A DNA stretch of 64,000 bases from Solidesulfovibrio magneticus RS-1 (GTDB lineage: Bacteria > Desulfobacterota > Desulfovibrionia > Desulfovibrionales > Desulfovibrionaceae): the NCBI RefSeq assembly GCF_000010665.1, contig NC_012796.1, positions 3,997,501-4,061,500 on the forward strand. Direction: 5' to 3'. The translations under genes were made by a program, and so were the position numbers. The notes below the pieces were generated by a model. The model ran no database searches, was not told where the DNA came from, and was given only the letters and a program-made list of their open reading frames with translations. Below are positions 55,726 through 64,000 of the stretch, one piece after another. Position 1 is the stretch's first letter. Each line of letters opens with the position of its first letter.

Positions 55726-56694
55726 ATGAGCGATATCGCGGACATTGTCAGTCGGGAAGTCCCGGCCATCAACCGGTACCTGGAAAGCGCCACCGAGACG
55801 CTCAATCCCATGGTCCAGCCGGTCGTGCGCCATGTGTTGCTGGCCGGAGGCAAGCGCCTGCGTCCGCTGCTCACCATCCTTACCGCCCGGGCCATGGGCT
55901 ATCGGGCCGACGACGTTTATCCGTTGGCCTGTTCGCTGGAGTTTCTCCACTCGGCCACGCTTCTCCACGACGACATCCTGGACGGCGCGAAACTGCGCCG
56001 GGGCCGCGAATCGGCCCATGTCCGGTTCGGCTCCACCCACACCATCCTGGCCGGCGACGTGCTGCTGGCCCTGGCCAACCGCCTGGTCGCCGAATACGAC
56101 AATCCCGAGCTGACGAAACTCCTTTCCGAAGCCCTGCTCCAGACCGCCACCGGCGAGATCCTCGAAATCGCCCACCTGCGCGACGTCGATCTGCCGCTCG
56201 ATACCTATTTTTCCATCATCACCGGCAAGACCGCCTACCTGATCCAGGCCTCGTGCCAGTGCGGCGCGGTGCTGGCCGGCGCTTCGCCGCGGCTGATCCA
56301 GGCTGCCGCTGACCTCGGCCACCACATCGGCGTGGCCTTCCAGCTCGTGGACGACGCCCTGGACTATACCTCCCCGGCCACGGTCTCGGGCAAGCCCACG
56401 GGCGGCGACCTCAAGGAAGGCAAGGTCACCCTGCCGCTGCTGCTCTACCTGCAAGGCCTACCCTTTGAGGAGCGCCGCCGGCTGGCCGAGGACTTCCGCC
56501 AGGATCAGCTGTCGGCCGAGGACATCGAATATTTGCGCGGCAACGTCGTTGCCGGCGGACATGCCGAGAAGACCCGGGAAATGGCCGGCGAATCCCTGGC
56601 CAAGGCCCAGGCCGCCCTGGCCAAGTTCCCGCCTTCCCCCGAAGCCGAACTGATCGGCGACGTCCTGGCTCCCATGCTCGCCCGGGACAAATAG
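55726..56694 (+). CDS. polyprenyl (hepta/octaprenyl) diphosphate synthase
   Basis: 322 residues, all-helical trans-prenyltransferase. The first aspartate-rich motif is HDDILDGAKLRRGRES near 83 and the second is QLVDDALDYTSP near 212; GGKRLRPLLTIL and GKPTGGDLKEGKVTLPLL are conserved. It elongates farnesyl diphosphate with IPP to make the isoprenoid tail of menaquinone; chain length cannot be read with certainty. It lies 71 bases after mqnD in the same direction, probably in the same operon. Confidence 0.9.
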   Translation: MSDIADIVSREVPAINRYLESATETLNPMVQPVVRHVLLAGGKRLRPLLTILTARAMGYRADDVYPLACSLEFLHSATLLHDDILDGAKLRRGRESAHVRFGSTHTILAGDVLLALANRLVAEYDNPELTKLLSEALLQTATGEILEIAHLRDVDLPLDTYFSIITGKTAYLIQASCQCGAVLAGASPRLIQAAADLGHHIGVAFQLVDDALDYTSPATVSGKPTGGDLKEGKVTLPLLLYLQGLPFEERRRLAEDFRQDQLSAEDIEYLRGNVVAGGHAEKTREMAGESLAKAQAALAKFPPSPEAELIGDVLAPMLARDK

Positions 56695-56749
56695 GACCGC
56701 GTCCGCCGGCCTGTCCGCTCACCTTTGACCTCATAACGGAAGGAACGCC

Positions 56750-59743
56750 ATGCTCAGTCGCGTCGCCGTGGGCCTGCGCCCAAGCGTCCGGGACGTGGTC
56801 GGCCAGCGCGTGGCCGGCAAGATCCAAAGCGAACTCCACCTGCCGGTCAGCGCCGTCTCCATCGTCAAGATTTTCACCATCGACGGCCTGGACCCCAGCG
56901 CCGTCGAGGCCGTCATCGCGGCCGGCGTGCTCCACGATCCCGTGGTCCAAACCGCCTCGGCCGCGCCCATCACCCCCGCCGTCCCGGCCGACTGGGTCAT
57001 CGAGGTGAGCTTTCGCCCCGGCGTCACCGACAACGAGGCCCGCACGGCCAAGGAAGCCATCGCCCTGGCCCTGGGCCTGGACGAGGCCGGCCGCAAGGGA
57101 CTTGCCGTCTACACCGGCGTCCAATACCACATCGCCGGCCTGGCCGACCAGGCCGCCGCCGAACACGTGGCCCTGGACCTGTTGGCCAACGACCTGCTCC
57201 AGCGCCATGACGTGAAATCCGCCGCGCAGTGGACCGCCGAGCCGGGGTTCCCGGCCCGCACGGCCAAGGTCACGGGCAAGGCCGATTCCACTGTGGAAGT
57301 GCCTGACCTGTTCAACATGACCGAGGAGCAGATGCTCACCCTGGGCCGTGAGCGCACGCTCGCCCTGTCCCTGGACGAGTGGTGGGCCATCCGCGCTTAT
57401 TTCGGCCTGCCCGGCTTCAAGGTTCGCCGCGTGTCCTGGGGACTCATCCACAACCCCACCGATGTGGAACTCGAATGCCTGGCCCAGACCTGGTCCGAGC
57501 ACTGCAAGCACAAGATATTTAGCGCCGACATCACCTACGTCGACAACGAGACCGGCCGGACCGAAGTCATTTCCAGCCTGTACAAGAGCTACATCCAGCG
57601 CTCCACCGCCGACATCCGGGCGGCCCTGGGCGAAAACGACTTTTGCCTGTCCGTGTTCTCCGACAACGCCGGCGTGGTCAAATTCACCGAAAACCTCAAT
57701 TTGTGCATCAAGGTGGAGACCCACAACAGCCCCTCGGCCCTGGACCCCTACGGCGGCGCGCTCACCGGCATCGTCGGCGTCAACCGCGACCCCATGGGCA
57801 CGGGCATCGGGGCCAATCTGCTGTGCAACACCGACGTCTTCTGCTTCGCCTCGCCCTTCCACGAAGGTACATTGCCCCCGCGCCTGCTCCATCCCCGCCG
57901 GGTGCTTGAAGGCGTGCGCGAGGGCGTGGAACACGGCGGCAACAAGTCCGGCGTGCCCACGGTCAACGGCTCCATCGTTTTCGACGAGCGCTTCCTCGGC
58001 AAGCCGCTGGTGTTCTGCGGTACCGTGGGCATGTTGCCGGCGACCATCAACGGCAAGCCCAGCCACGTCAAGAAGGCCCTGCCCGGCGACTACATCGTCA
58101 TGGTCGGCGGCCGCATCGGCAAGGACGGCATCCACGGCGCGACGTTTTCCTCCGAGGAGCTCCACGAAGGCTCCCCGGCCACGGCCGTGCAGATCGGCGA
58201 CCCCATCACCCAGCGCCGCATGTACGACTGCCTCATGCGCGCCCGGGACATGGGGCTGTACAACGCCATCACCGACAACGGGGCCGGCGGTTTGTCGAGT
58301 TCCGTGGGCGAAATGGCCCAGGACGCCGGCGGCTGCGAGCTCTACCTCGACCGCGCCCCGCTCAAGTACGACGGGCTCGTCCCCTGGGAGATCTTTACCT
58401 CCGAGGCCCAGGAGCGCATGACCCTGGCCGTGCCGCCCGACAAGTTCGCCGACTTCATGCGGCTGGCCAAGGAAATGGGCGTCGAGGCCACGGAACTGGG
58501 CAACTTCACCAATTCCGGCTATCTGCGCGTCTACTACGGCCAGCGCACTGTCGCCTACATCGACATGGACTTCCTCCACGGCGGCACCCCGCGCATGGCG
58601 CTTAGAGCCGAATGGACCCGTCCGGTCATCGCCCGCACCGAGCCGAAGCTGCCGGCCGAGGGCCACGGCGCGCTGCTGAAACGGATGCTGGGACGGCTCA
58701 ACATCTGCAGCAAGGAATACGTGGTTCGCCAGTACGACCACGAAGTCAAGGGCGGCTCGGCCGTCAAGCCCATGGTGGGCGTGCGCCGCGACGGCCCGTC
58801 CGATGCGGGCGTCTTGCGGCCGGTGCTGTCGCGTCCCGAGGGCGTAGCCCTGTCCCATGGCATCTGCCCGCGCTATTCGGACATCGACGCCTACTGGATG
58901 ATGGCCGCGGCCATCGACGAGGCCGTGCGCGGGGCCGTGGCCGTCGGGGCCGACCCCGACCGGCTGGCCGGCGTGGACAACTTCTGCTGGTGCGACCCCG
59001 TCGAGTCCGAAAAGACCCCGGACGGCCGCTACAAGCTGGCCCAGCTGGTGCGGGCCAACAAGGCCCTGGCCCACTTCTGCCGGGCGTTTATGACGCCTTG
59101 CGTGTCGGGCAAGGACTCCATGAAAAACGACTACTCCGGCGGCGGGGCCAAGATCTCCATTCCGCCCACGGTGCTGTTCTCCGTCATGGGCTTCGTGCCC
59201 GACGTCAGCCGGGTGGTCACCTCCGACTTCAAGAACGCCGGTGATCTCGTCTATGTGCTGGGCGCGACCCATGCCGAACTCGGCGCTTCGGAACTGGCCG
59301 GCGAGCTGGGGTTCACCTCCCCCGACGTGCCGCAGGTCGAGGCCGTCTCGGCCCGGCGGCGCTACAAGACGCTGCACGACGCCATGATGACGGGTCTGGT
59401 CTCGGCCTGTCACGACTGCTCCGACGGCGGTCTGGCCGTGGCCCTGGCCGAAATGGCCATCGGCGGCCGGCTCGGGGCCGATCTAGATTGCGACGCCGCC
59501 CCGGGCGCGCGCGGCCTGACCGACCTGGAACTGCTCTACAGCGAATCCGCCAGCCGTCTGGTGGTCACCGTCGCGTCGGAAAACCAGGCCGCCTTCGAGA
59601 CGCTCTTTGCCGGCCAGCCTTGCGGCCTGCTCGGGAGCGTTACCCAGGCCCCGGAGCTGACCCTTCGCCGGGGCAAGGCAGTCCTTTGCGCCGAACCGGC
59701 CGAGGAGCTGGCCAGGGCCTTCAAGGCCACCCTGGACTGGTAG
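56750..59743 (+). CDS. purL: phosphoribosylformylglycinamidine synthase PurL with PurS-like N-terminus
   Basis: 997 residues, longer than small PurL (about 740) and shorter than PurL with a glutaminase domain (about 1300). Residues 1-160 look like a PurS-type domain (VGQRVAGKIQSELHLPV). From about 170 the AIR synthase-related core follows: WSEHCKHKIFSADITY, FTENLNLCIKVETHNSPSA, GGRIGKDGIHGATFSSEE, NGAGGLSSSVGEMA, and the second half with VSGKDSMKNDYS. No C-terminal Cys/His amidotransferase is present, so it should use a separate PurQ. It makes FGAM in purine synthesis. A MITE-like element and a terminator follow. Confidence 0.92.
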   Translation: MLSRVAVGLRPSVRDVVGQRVAGKIQSELHLPVSAVSIVKIFTIDGLDPSAVEAVIAAGVLHDPVVQTASAAPITPAVPADWVIEVSFRPGVTDNEARTAKEAIALALGLDEAGRKGLAVYTGVQYHIAGLADQAAAEHVALDLLANDLLQRHDVKSAAQWTAEPGFPARTAKVTGKADSTVEVPDLFNMTEEQMLTLGRERTLALSLDEWWAIRAYFGLPGFKVRRVSWGLIHNPTDVELECLAQTWSEHCKHKIFSADITYVDNETGRTEVISSLYKSYIQRSTADIRAALGENDFCLSVFSDNAGVVKFTENLNLCIKVETHNSPSALDPYGGALTGIVGVNRDPMGTGIGANLLCNTDVFCFASPFHEGTLPPRLLHPRRVLEGVREGVEHGGNKSGVPTVNGSIVFDERFLGKPLVFCGTVGMLPATINGKPSHVKKALPGDYIVMVGGRIGKDGIHGATFSSEELHEGSPATAVQIGDPITQRRMYDCLMRARDMGLYNAITDNGAGGLSSSVGEMAQDAGGCELYLDRAPLKYDGLVPWEIFTSEAQERMTLAVPPDKFADFMRLAKEMGVEATELGNFTNSGYLRVYYGQRTVAYIDMDFLHGGTPRMALRAEWTRPVIARTEPKLPAEGHGALLKRMLGRLNICSKEYVVRQYDHEVKGGSAVKPMVGVRRDGPSDAGVLRPVLSRPEGVALSHGICPRYSDIDAYWMMAAAIDEAVRGAVAVGADPDRLAGVDNFCWCDPVESEKTPDGRYKLAQLVRANKALAHFCRAFMTPCVSGKDSMKNDYSGGGAKISIPPTVLFSVMGFVPDVSRVVTSDFKNAGDLVYVLGATHAELGASELAGELGFTSPDVPQVEAVSARRRYKTLHDAMMTGLVSACHDCSDGGLAVALAEMAIGGRLGADLDCDAAPGARGLTDLELLYSESASRLVVTVASENQAAFETLFAGQPCGLLGSVTQAPELTLRRGKAVLCAEPAEELARAFKATLDW

Positions 59744-59754
59744 CCGGTCCCCTC

Positions 59755-59857
59755 GTGTCGCGTCCCTTAAAAAATACGACAGTATTTTTTAAGAAAAATA
59801 AATGGTTTTAGTCATTTAACAGTAAACTGCTACATGCGCTTTTCGCGGACGCGACAC
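59755..59857 (+). mobile_element. MITE-like element, copy 4 (most intact)
   Basis: Perfect ends GTGTCGCGTCC (59755-59765) and GGACGCGACAC (59847-59857), followed by TAG. Inside, CTTAAAAAATAC (59766-59777) and GTATTTTTTAAG (59782-59793) form a perfect 12-bp AT stem. It lies 12 bases after the purL stop. No coding capacity. Confidence 0.9.
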
Positions 59858-59875
59858 TAGCCCCCTGACACGCCA

Positions 59876-59909
59876 AACGCCGGGAGAGCCGCTCTCCCGG
59901 CGTTTTTTC
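59876..59909 (+). terminator. Rho-independent terminator after purL
   Basis: AACGCCGGGAGAG (59876-59888) and CTCTCCCGGCGTT (59892-59904) make a 13-bp stem with loop CCG, followed by TTTTC. A strong terminator for the mqn-purL transcription unit. Confidence 0.92.
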
Positions 59910-60012
59910 GTGGTCCGCCAAGGACGGGCTGCCCTCCCCTTGGGTCGCGCCGACCGCCGCCCGGCGGGTCGGCCGAGCCTGGCCAAAGGGCCGGCTGCGG
60001 CCGTTTGGCCCT

Positions 60013-60039
60013 TAAACACGATTTGCCGCCGGCCAATGA
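60013..60039 (+). promoter_or_regulatory. sigma-28-like promoter before the cytochrome-chemoreceptor pair
   Basis: TAAA at 60013-60016, a 15-base spacer and GCCAATGA at 60032-60039 match the consensus with two mismatches in the -10 box. It lies about 90 bases before the cytochrome start. Chemoreceptors are usual sigma-28 targets, which lends support. Confidence 0.45.
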
Positions 60040-60131
60040 CTTCCCCGCCATTCTGAAAACCGTATTGCCTCTTTGCTGTTCCTCTGTTATCTTAAGCGGT
60101 AATCTTCCCACCTCAACACGAGGAGACCGCA

Positions 60132-60623
60132 ATGGTCCGTTGGCGTGCCTGGACTCTGGCATTGCTCACGGCGGGTCTATGCGCCTGCCCAATCGGAACT
60201 GCAACGTTTGTCCCTCTCGCCGCCGCCCAGGCCCAGGCGACTTATGTCGGTTCCAAAGCCTGCATGGCCTGCCATCCCAAGGAATACGAATCCTATTCCA
60301 AGTATTCCAAAAAAGCCCATTCCTCCCAGTCGGTCAAGATCATGGCCCCCAAGCTCACGCCCGAGGAATTAAACGGCTGCTTCGCCTGCCACGCCACAGG
60401 CTACGGCCAGCCCGGCGGCTTCGTGAGCTTCGAGAAAACCCCGGAACTGGCCGACGCCGGCTGCGAGGTCTGCCACGGCCCGGGTTCGGCCCATGCCGAT
60501 TCCGGCGGCGATCCGGGGCTGATCCGGTCCAAGCTGGCCATGAGCGAGTGCGAGCGTTGCCACAACGCCGAGCGGGTGCGCTCGTTTAATTTCAAGCCCA
60601 TGCTGTTTGCCGGGGCGCACTGA
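60132..60623 (+). CDS. periplasmic tetraheme cytochrome c (c554-like)
   Basis: 163 residues. The signal peptide covers about 1-35 ([14 protein letters not shown], then [10 protein letters not shown]). Four CxxCH sites follow: CMACH near 45, CFACH near 83, CEVCH near 112 and CERCH near 139. The spacing and the [18 protein letters not shown] opening recall cytochrome c554-type small multiheme proteins. It probably shuttles electrons in the periplasm. It is 98 bases upstream of a haem-containing chemoreceptor in the same direction and under a sigma-28-like promoter, so the two may be expressed together. Confidence 0.9.
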   Translation: MVRWRAWTLALLTAGLCACPIGTATFVPLAAAQAQATYVGSKACMACHPKEYESYSKYSKKAHSSQSVKIMAPKLTPEELNGCFACHATGYGQPGGFVSFEKTPELADAGCEVCHGPGSAHADSGGDPGLIRSKLAMSECERCHNAERVRSFNFKPMLFAGAH

Positions 60624-60720
60624 TCCGGCCGGGCAGGCCCGCCAGGGCCGTCGCAACCGTCCCCTTCCCGTCCCGTCGCCGGCCGCCGCCGGCCGGGACC
60701 GCCACACAAGGAGTCCGGCA

Positions 60721-62736
60721 ATGATCGACGTGGTTTCGCGCTCCCTGGGTCTTAAGGTGTTGCTCCTGGTCTCGGGTCTGACCATCGCCGCCTTTGCCGG
60801 CCTGTTTCTGGCCAACGCCCACTGGCAGCGCCAGGGGACCGTGGACATGGTCGACCGCTCGGCCCGCAAGACCAGCGACATGCTGCGCATGGCCATCGAG
60901 GAACCCATGCGTCTGGGCAAGAACGCCGAAACCGCCGCCCAGTTCGCCAAGACCGCCAGCGCCCACGCCGACATCCGGGCCTTTCTCACCGATTTTAGGG
61001 GCAACGTGACCTACGCCACCGACCCGGCCGCCGCGCGCCAGGACATGGACCGCCTCGCCCCGGACGCCGCTGTCGCGGCCATGGTCAAAAAGGCCCTGGC
61101 CGGCGACTACCACGGCGGCGAGATCCTTCCCTGGGCCGGCAAGCCTTCCTTCGTGGCCGTGAGTTCCGTCACCAACGAACCGGCCTGCCACCACTGCCAC
61201 GGCGCGTCCAAGCCCATCCTCGGGGCCATGGTGGTGGTCCAGGACGTCAGCCCGGAAATGGCCCGGCTGGCCGGCGACCAGTGGAAGGCGGCCGGCGTCT
61301 CAGTGGCCGGGCTGGTCTCCCTGCTGGCCGCCCTGCTCCTTTTCATGAAGTTCGCCGTGGTCACCCGGGTCAAGCACATCGCCGGCCTGTCCTCGCAAAT
61401 CGCCGCCGGCTCCCTGGACCTCACCTTCGCCGATCCGGGCAAGGACGAAATCGCCGCCCTGGCCGCCAATCTCTCGGCCATGGTCGGGGCCATGAAGGAC
61501 CAGCTCGAATACAACCGAGGCATCTTAAACGGCGTCATCATCCCCATCTTCGTGGCCGACCGGGAGCGCCGTTTCGAATTCGTCAACACGCCGCTCACCG
61601 GCATCCTCGGCAAGGACGCCTCGGCCATGCTCGGCAAGCCCGTCACCGACAGCTTCATGCGCGAGGACGGCCGCTCGGGCTGCGCCGCCGTGCTCGAAAC
61701 CGGCCAGTGCGCCAGCGGGTTCACCCGGTTCACCCGTTCCGACGGCCAGGTTTTTCCGCTGCACTACGAGATTTCGCCGCTCAAAAACGCCTCGGGCGCG
61801 GTGGTCGGCGTCATCGGCGTACTCATCGACCTCACCCAGGAAGAACGCGACAAGGACCACATCAAGGCCCAGCGCGAAAAGCTCCTGACCGTAGCCGACG
61901 AGGTCACCTCGGTGGCCCGGGAGCTGTCCGACGCCTCGGACGTCTTAAGCGCCCGCATGGAGGAGCTGACCACCGGCGTGGCCAACACCGCCCGGGAAAC
62001 CGAACGCGTGGCCACGGCCATGGAGGAAATGAACGCCACGGTCATGGAAGTGGCGAAAAACGCTGGCGACACGGCCCGGGCCTCGGACGAGGCCAGCCGC
62101 GAGGCCTCGGCCGGCGGGCGCGAGGTGGAGCAGACCGTGGAGGAAACCCGCAAGGTCTCCCGGCGCACCGCCGATCTGGCCGCCTCCCTGGGCCAGCTGG
62201 AAACCCGGGCGGAAAACATCGGCCAGGTGCTCTCGGTCATTGGCGACATCGCCGACCAGACCAATCTGCTGGCCTTGAATGCCGCCATCGAGGCGGCCCG
62301 GGCCGGCGACGCCGGACGCGGCTTTGCCGTGGTGGCCGACGAGGTCAGAAAGCTCGCCGAAAAGACCATGCACGCCACCACCGAAGTGGCCGCCGCCGTG
62401 GGCGAGATCCAGACCAGCACCCGGCAGGCCGTCTCGGGCATGGACGAAACCAAGGCCCGGGTGGAGCGCACCGCCGACATGGCCGAAGGTTCCGGCGCGG
62501 TGCTCGGGCGCATTGTGGATCAGGCCGGGCGCATCGCCGACATGGTGCGCAACATCGCCACCGCCTCGGAACAGCAGTCGGCCACCAGCGAGGAAGTCTC
62601 GTCCAGCGTGGCCCACATCAACGAACTCTCCCAGGACCTCACCAGCCGCATCGCCGAAGCCGGCGAGCGCATCCGCGAAGTCCGCTCCATGGCCAACCAC
62701 CTGGCCAAACTCGTGGAACAGTTCCGGGAGGGCTAG
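60721..62736 (+). CDS. methyl-accepting chemotaxis protein with c-type haem sensor (DcrA-like)
   Basis: 671 residues from ATG 60721 after AAGGAG. A first membrane helix (8-30: [24 protein letters not shown]) and a second near 185-210 enclose a periplasmic sensor holding CHHCH at C156, a c-type haem motif. HAMP (about 215-265), a PAS-like domain (about 270-375, [20 protein letters not shown]) and the methylation/signalling domain follow, with the hairpin tip [34 protein letters not shown]. This matches the layout of DcrA of D. vulgaris, reported as a haem-containing redox/oxygen sensor. It controls flagellar bias through CheA. Confidence 0.93.
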   Translation: MIDVVSRSLGLKVLLLVSGLTIAAFAGLFLANAHWQRQGTVDMVDRSARKTSDMLRMAIEEPMRLGKNAETAAQFAKTASAHADIRAFLTDFRGNVTYATDPAAARQDMDRLAPDAAVAAMVKKALAGDYHGGEILPWAGKPSFVAVSSVTNEPACHHCHGASKPILGAMVVVQDVSPEMARLAGDQWKAAGVSVAGLVSLLAALLLFMKFAVVTRVKHIAGLSSQIAAGSLDLTFADPGKDEIAALAANLSAMVGAMKDQLEYNRGILNGVIIPIFVADRERRFEFVNTPLTGILGKDASAMLGKPVTDSFMREDGRSGCAAVLETGQCASGFTRFTRSDGQVFPLHYEISPLKNASGAVVGVIGVLIDLTQEERDKDHIKAQREKLLTVADEVTSVARELSDASDVLSARMEELTTGVANTARETERVATAMEEMNATVMEVAKNAGDTARASDEASREASAGGREVEQTVEETRKVSRRTADLAASLGQLETRAENIGQVLSVIGDIADQTNLLALNAAIEAARAGDAGRGFAVVADEVRKLAEKTMHATTEVAAAVGEIQTSTRQAVSGMDETKARVERTADMAEGSGAVLGRIVDQAGRIADMVRNIATASEQQSATSEEVSSSVAHINELSQDLTSRIAEAGERIREVRSMANHLAKLVEQFREG

Positions 62737-62739
62737 GCC

Positions 62740-62835
62740 GCGCCGCGTCCACCAAGAGGATCGTATTTTCAGGAAACACAGAGCCTTTCATCGGTTGTCC
62801 CTCAAACGGCTCCGCGCCTTGCCAGGACGCGGCAC
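62740..62835 (+). mobile_element. MITE-like element, copy 5 (degenerate)
   Basis: Ends GCGCCGCGTCC (62740-62750) and GGACGCGGCAC (62825-62835) are inverted with one mismatch. The interior has diverged; only TCGTATTTTC near 62761 recalls the family hairpin. It follows the chemoreceptor stop by four bases. Confidence 0.6.
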
Positions 62836-62901
62836 AAGGACAGGGGCGGCCACAAAACAAAAACGATGCCGTCAAAAGGCTGTCCTCCGGGCCGGCCGGC
62901 C

Positions 62902-62931
62902 TTGACAATTTGGGGTAAACTAAAGGATAGA
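62902..62931 (+). promoter_or_regulatory. possible promoter of the rubredoxin-roo operon
   Basis: TTGACA at 62902-62907 is a perfect -35 box; GATAGA at 62926-62931 (18-base spacing) is a weak -10. The region is a drop in GC content. Confidence 0.4.
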
Positions 62932-62940
62932 CTTGTCCGT

Positions 62941-62965
62941 GCGTGACCGCTATTTTCGGTCACGC
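62941..62965 (+). other. 9-bp hairpin in the rubredoxin leader
   Basis: GCGTGACCG (62941-62949), loop CTATTTT, CGGTCACGC (62957-62965). No T-run follows. If the promoter above is right, the hairpin is at the 5' end of the transcript. Bases 62966-63147 show nothing else. Confidence 0.6.
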
Positions 62966-63147
62966 GTCCTGTCGGCAAGGCCGATCCGTGACGCGATTCC
63001 GTGGCGTTTGGCCCCAAGGCTTCAGTCGCGCCGCCGGAAACATGACCTTGTTGCCGCTCAGGCAAGGGCGCCTTCACGGCGGACCCGGCGCTGAGGGCAA
63101 ATAAGGATCGCCAAGCCGGCCAACCTCAATGACGGAGAACGAACATC

Positions 63148-63306
63148 ATGGATAAATACGAGTGCAGCATCTGCGGTTACGTGTATGATCCCGCCGCCGG
63201 CGACCCCGACAATGGCGTGGCCCCCGGCACCAAGTTCGAAGACGTCTCCGAGGACTGGGTCTGCCCGGTCTGCGGCGCGCCCAAAAGCGAATTCAACAAA
63301 GCCTAA
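63148..63306 (+). CDS. rub: rubredoxin
   Basis: 52 residues, the classical length. Four iron-ligand cysteines C6, C9, C39 and C42 in the pairs CSICGY and CPVCGA, with conserved Tyr/Trp residues ([21 protein letters not shown]). It is a one-electron iron carrier in the cytoplasm. It lies 43 bases upstream of roo, as in D. gigas and D. vulgaris, where rubredoxin donates electrons to the oxidoreductase. ATG 63148 follows GGAG. Confidence 0.97.
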   Translation: MDKYECSICGYVYDPAAGDPDNGVAPGTKFEDVSEDWVCPVCGAPKSEFNKA

Positions 63307-63349
63307 CGCGCCTGCGCCGCTTTTTTAGTGCGGCGATTCGAGGATGTAC

Positions 63350-64000
63350 ATGCGACCTGTCGCCATTTGCGAGGGCGTCTACTGGGTCGGAGCCGTCGAT
63401 TGGGAATGCCGTGACTTCCACGGCTACATGACGGCCCCCACCGGGACGACCTACAACGCCTTTTTGGTCAAGGACGAGAAAATCGCCCTGTTCGATTCGG
63501 TCAAGGCCGGCCACGGCAACGAAATGCTCTGCCGCCTGGCCCATCTGGTCAAACCCGAGGACGTCGATTACCTCATCGTCAACCACGTGGAAATGGACCA
63601 CTCGGGCGAGCTGCCCGAACTCGTGGCCCGCACCAAGCCGGAAAAGATCTTCACCTCGCCCATGGGCGAACGGGCGCTCAAGGCCCACTTCGACTGCGCC
63701 GACTGGCCCATCGAAGTGGTGAAGACCGGCTCCACCATCTCGCTCGGCAAGCGTACCCTGCAGTTCCTGGAAACCCGGATGCTCCACTGGCCCGACAACA
63801 TGGCCACGTTCATCCCCGAAGACGGCGTGCTCATCTCCTCCGACGCCTTCGGCCAGAACTGGGCCACCTCCGAGCGCTTCGCCGACGAAGTGGACAAGCA
63901 TCTGCTCCAAAAGCAGCTCGACCGCTACTTCGCCAACATCGTCCTGCCCTTTTGCCCCATCGCCCAGAAGACCATCGAGACCATCGAGTCCATGGGCCTG
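63350..64000 (+). CDS. roo: rubredoxin:oxygen oxidoreductase (flavodiiron protein), 5' part
   Basis: 217 residues to the window edge, of about 400. Start ATG 63350 after GAGG; an in-frame ATG at 63344 would add two residues. The metallo-beta-lactamase-like domain has the diiron ligands H79, E81 and D83 in VNHVEMDHSGEL, H146 in TRMLHWPD and D165 in LISSDAFGQN, the same numbering as D. gigas ROO; the last histidine and the flavodoxin domain are beyond the edge. It reduces oxygen to water, protecting the anaerobe, with electrons from the rubredoxin encoded upstream. Confidence 0.96.
   Translation, partial: MRPVAICEGVYWVGAVDWECRDFHGYMTAPTGTTYNAFLVKDEKIALFDSVKAGHGNEMLCRLAHLVKPEDVDYLIVNHVEMDHSGELPELVARTKPEKIFTSPMGERALKAHFDCADWPIEVVKTGSTISLGKRTLQFLETRMLHWPDNMATFIPEDGVLISSDAFGQNWATSERFADEVDKHLLQKQLDRYFANIVLPFCPIAQKTIETIESMGL

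Noticed and set aside
56426-59413. 995-residue minus-strand frame across purL
   Set aside because: Antisense shadow of purL with no recognisable domains.

Overview
The window is GC-rich (about two thirds G+C by eye) and reads as chromosome of a sulfate-reducing deltaproteobacterium of the Desulfovibrionaceae, probably close to the Desulfovibrio magneticus / Solidesulfovibrio group. The pointers are a rubredoxin and rubredoxin:oxygen oxidoreductase pair with D. gigas-like ligand numbering, a c-type-heme chemoreceptor like DcrA, several multiheme cytochromes c, a tungsten-type aldehyde ferredoxin oxidoreductase and the futalosine route to menaquinone. This taxonomic call is inference from gene content. 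I see no rRNA, tRNA, CRISPR array, phage or transposase gene.

Layout. 1-5.4 kb: the 5' part of a DUF1800 protein, a 55-residue membrane peptide, and a tightly overlapped minus-strand operon (AOR, class II aldolase with a cysteine-rich insert, glycosyltransferase, gamma-glutamylcyclotransferase). 5.4-9 kb: an unknown protein behind an exact sigma-28 promoter match, and two signalling proteins (REC-HD-GYP, REC-histidine kinase). 9-18.4 kb: a P-type cation ATPase and the tamA-tamB outer-membrane assembly pair. 18.4-25 kb: phosphofructokinase, a divergent DUF2917/MocR pair, a STAS plus REC-PAS-SpoIIE partner-switching pair, and an FtsJ-like RNA methyltransferase. 25-31.6 kb: dhaK, dhaL and a DhaM-HPr-EI fusion forming a self-contained PEP-dependent dihydroxyacetone kinase, then a hybrid histidine kinase. 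31.7-39.2 kb: an mdtABC-type RND efflux operon. 39.7-46.1 kb: small proteins, a two-gene RdgC-like locus, a TrmJ-like methyltransferase, an MscS channel and a DUF362 ferredoxin-like protein. 46.2-50.8 kb: a putative quinol:cytochrome c complex built from a cytochrome bd subunit I-like membrane domain fused to eight CxxCH haem sites, plus a membrane partner. 51.2-59.7 kb: menaquinone genes (menG, mqnB, mqnD, polyprenyl diphosphate synthase), a nucleotide-sugar dehydrogenase and purL. 60-64 kb: a tetraheme cytochrome, the haem chemoreceptor, rubredoxin and the start of roo.

Two families of short repeats run through the window. One is a MITE-like element of about 100 bp, AT-rich, with terminal inverted repeats GTGTCGCGTCC/GGACGCGACAC (five copies). 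Three copies abut a stop codon and seem to supply its TAG. The other is a GC-rich palindromic repeat beginning ATGCCTCCGGCGGC (ten copies). It lies just after stop codons and is almost always in the sense orientation, often after an A/G-rich leader. It is found even inside operons (tamA-tamB, dhaL-dhaM).

Themes: anaerobic respiration and oxygen defence (menaquinone, bd-like octaheme complex, cytochromes, rubredoxin/ROO), environmental sensing, and DHA/glycerol use. The strongest candidates for undescribed biology are the bd-like octaheme module with its partner, the AOR/cysteine-rich aldolase operon, the MITE family that provides stop codons, and the orientation-locked 3' repeat.
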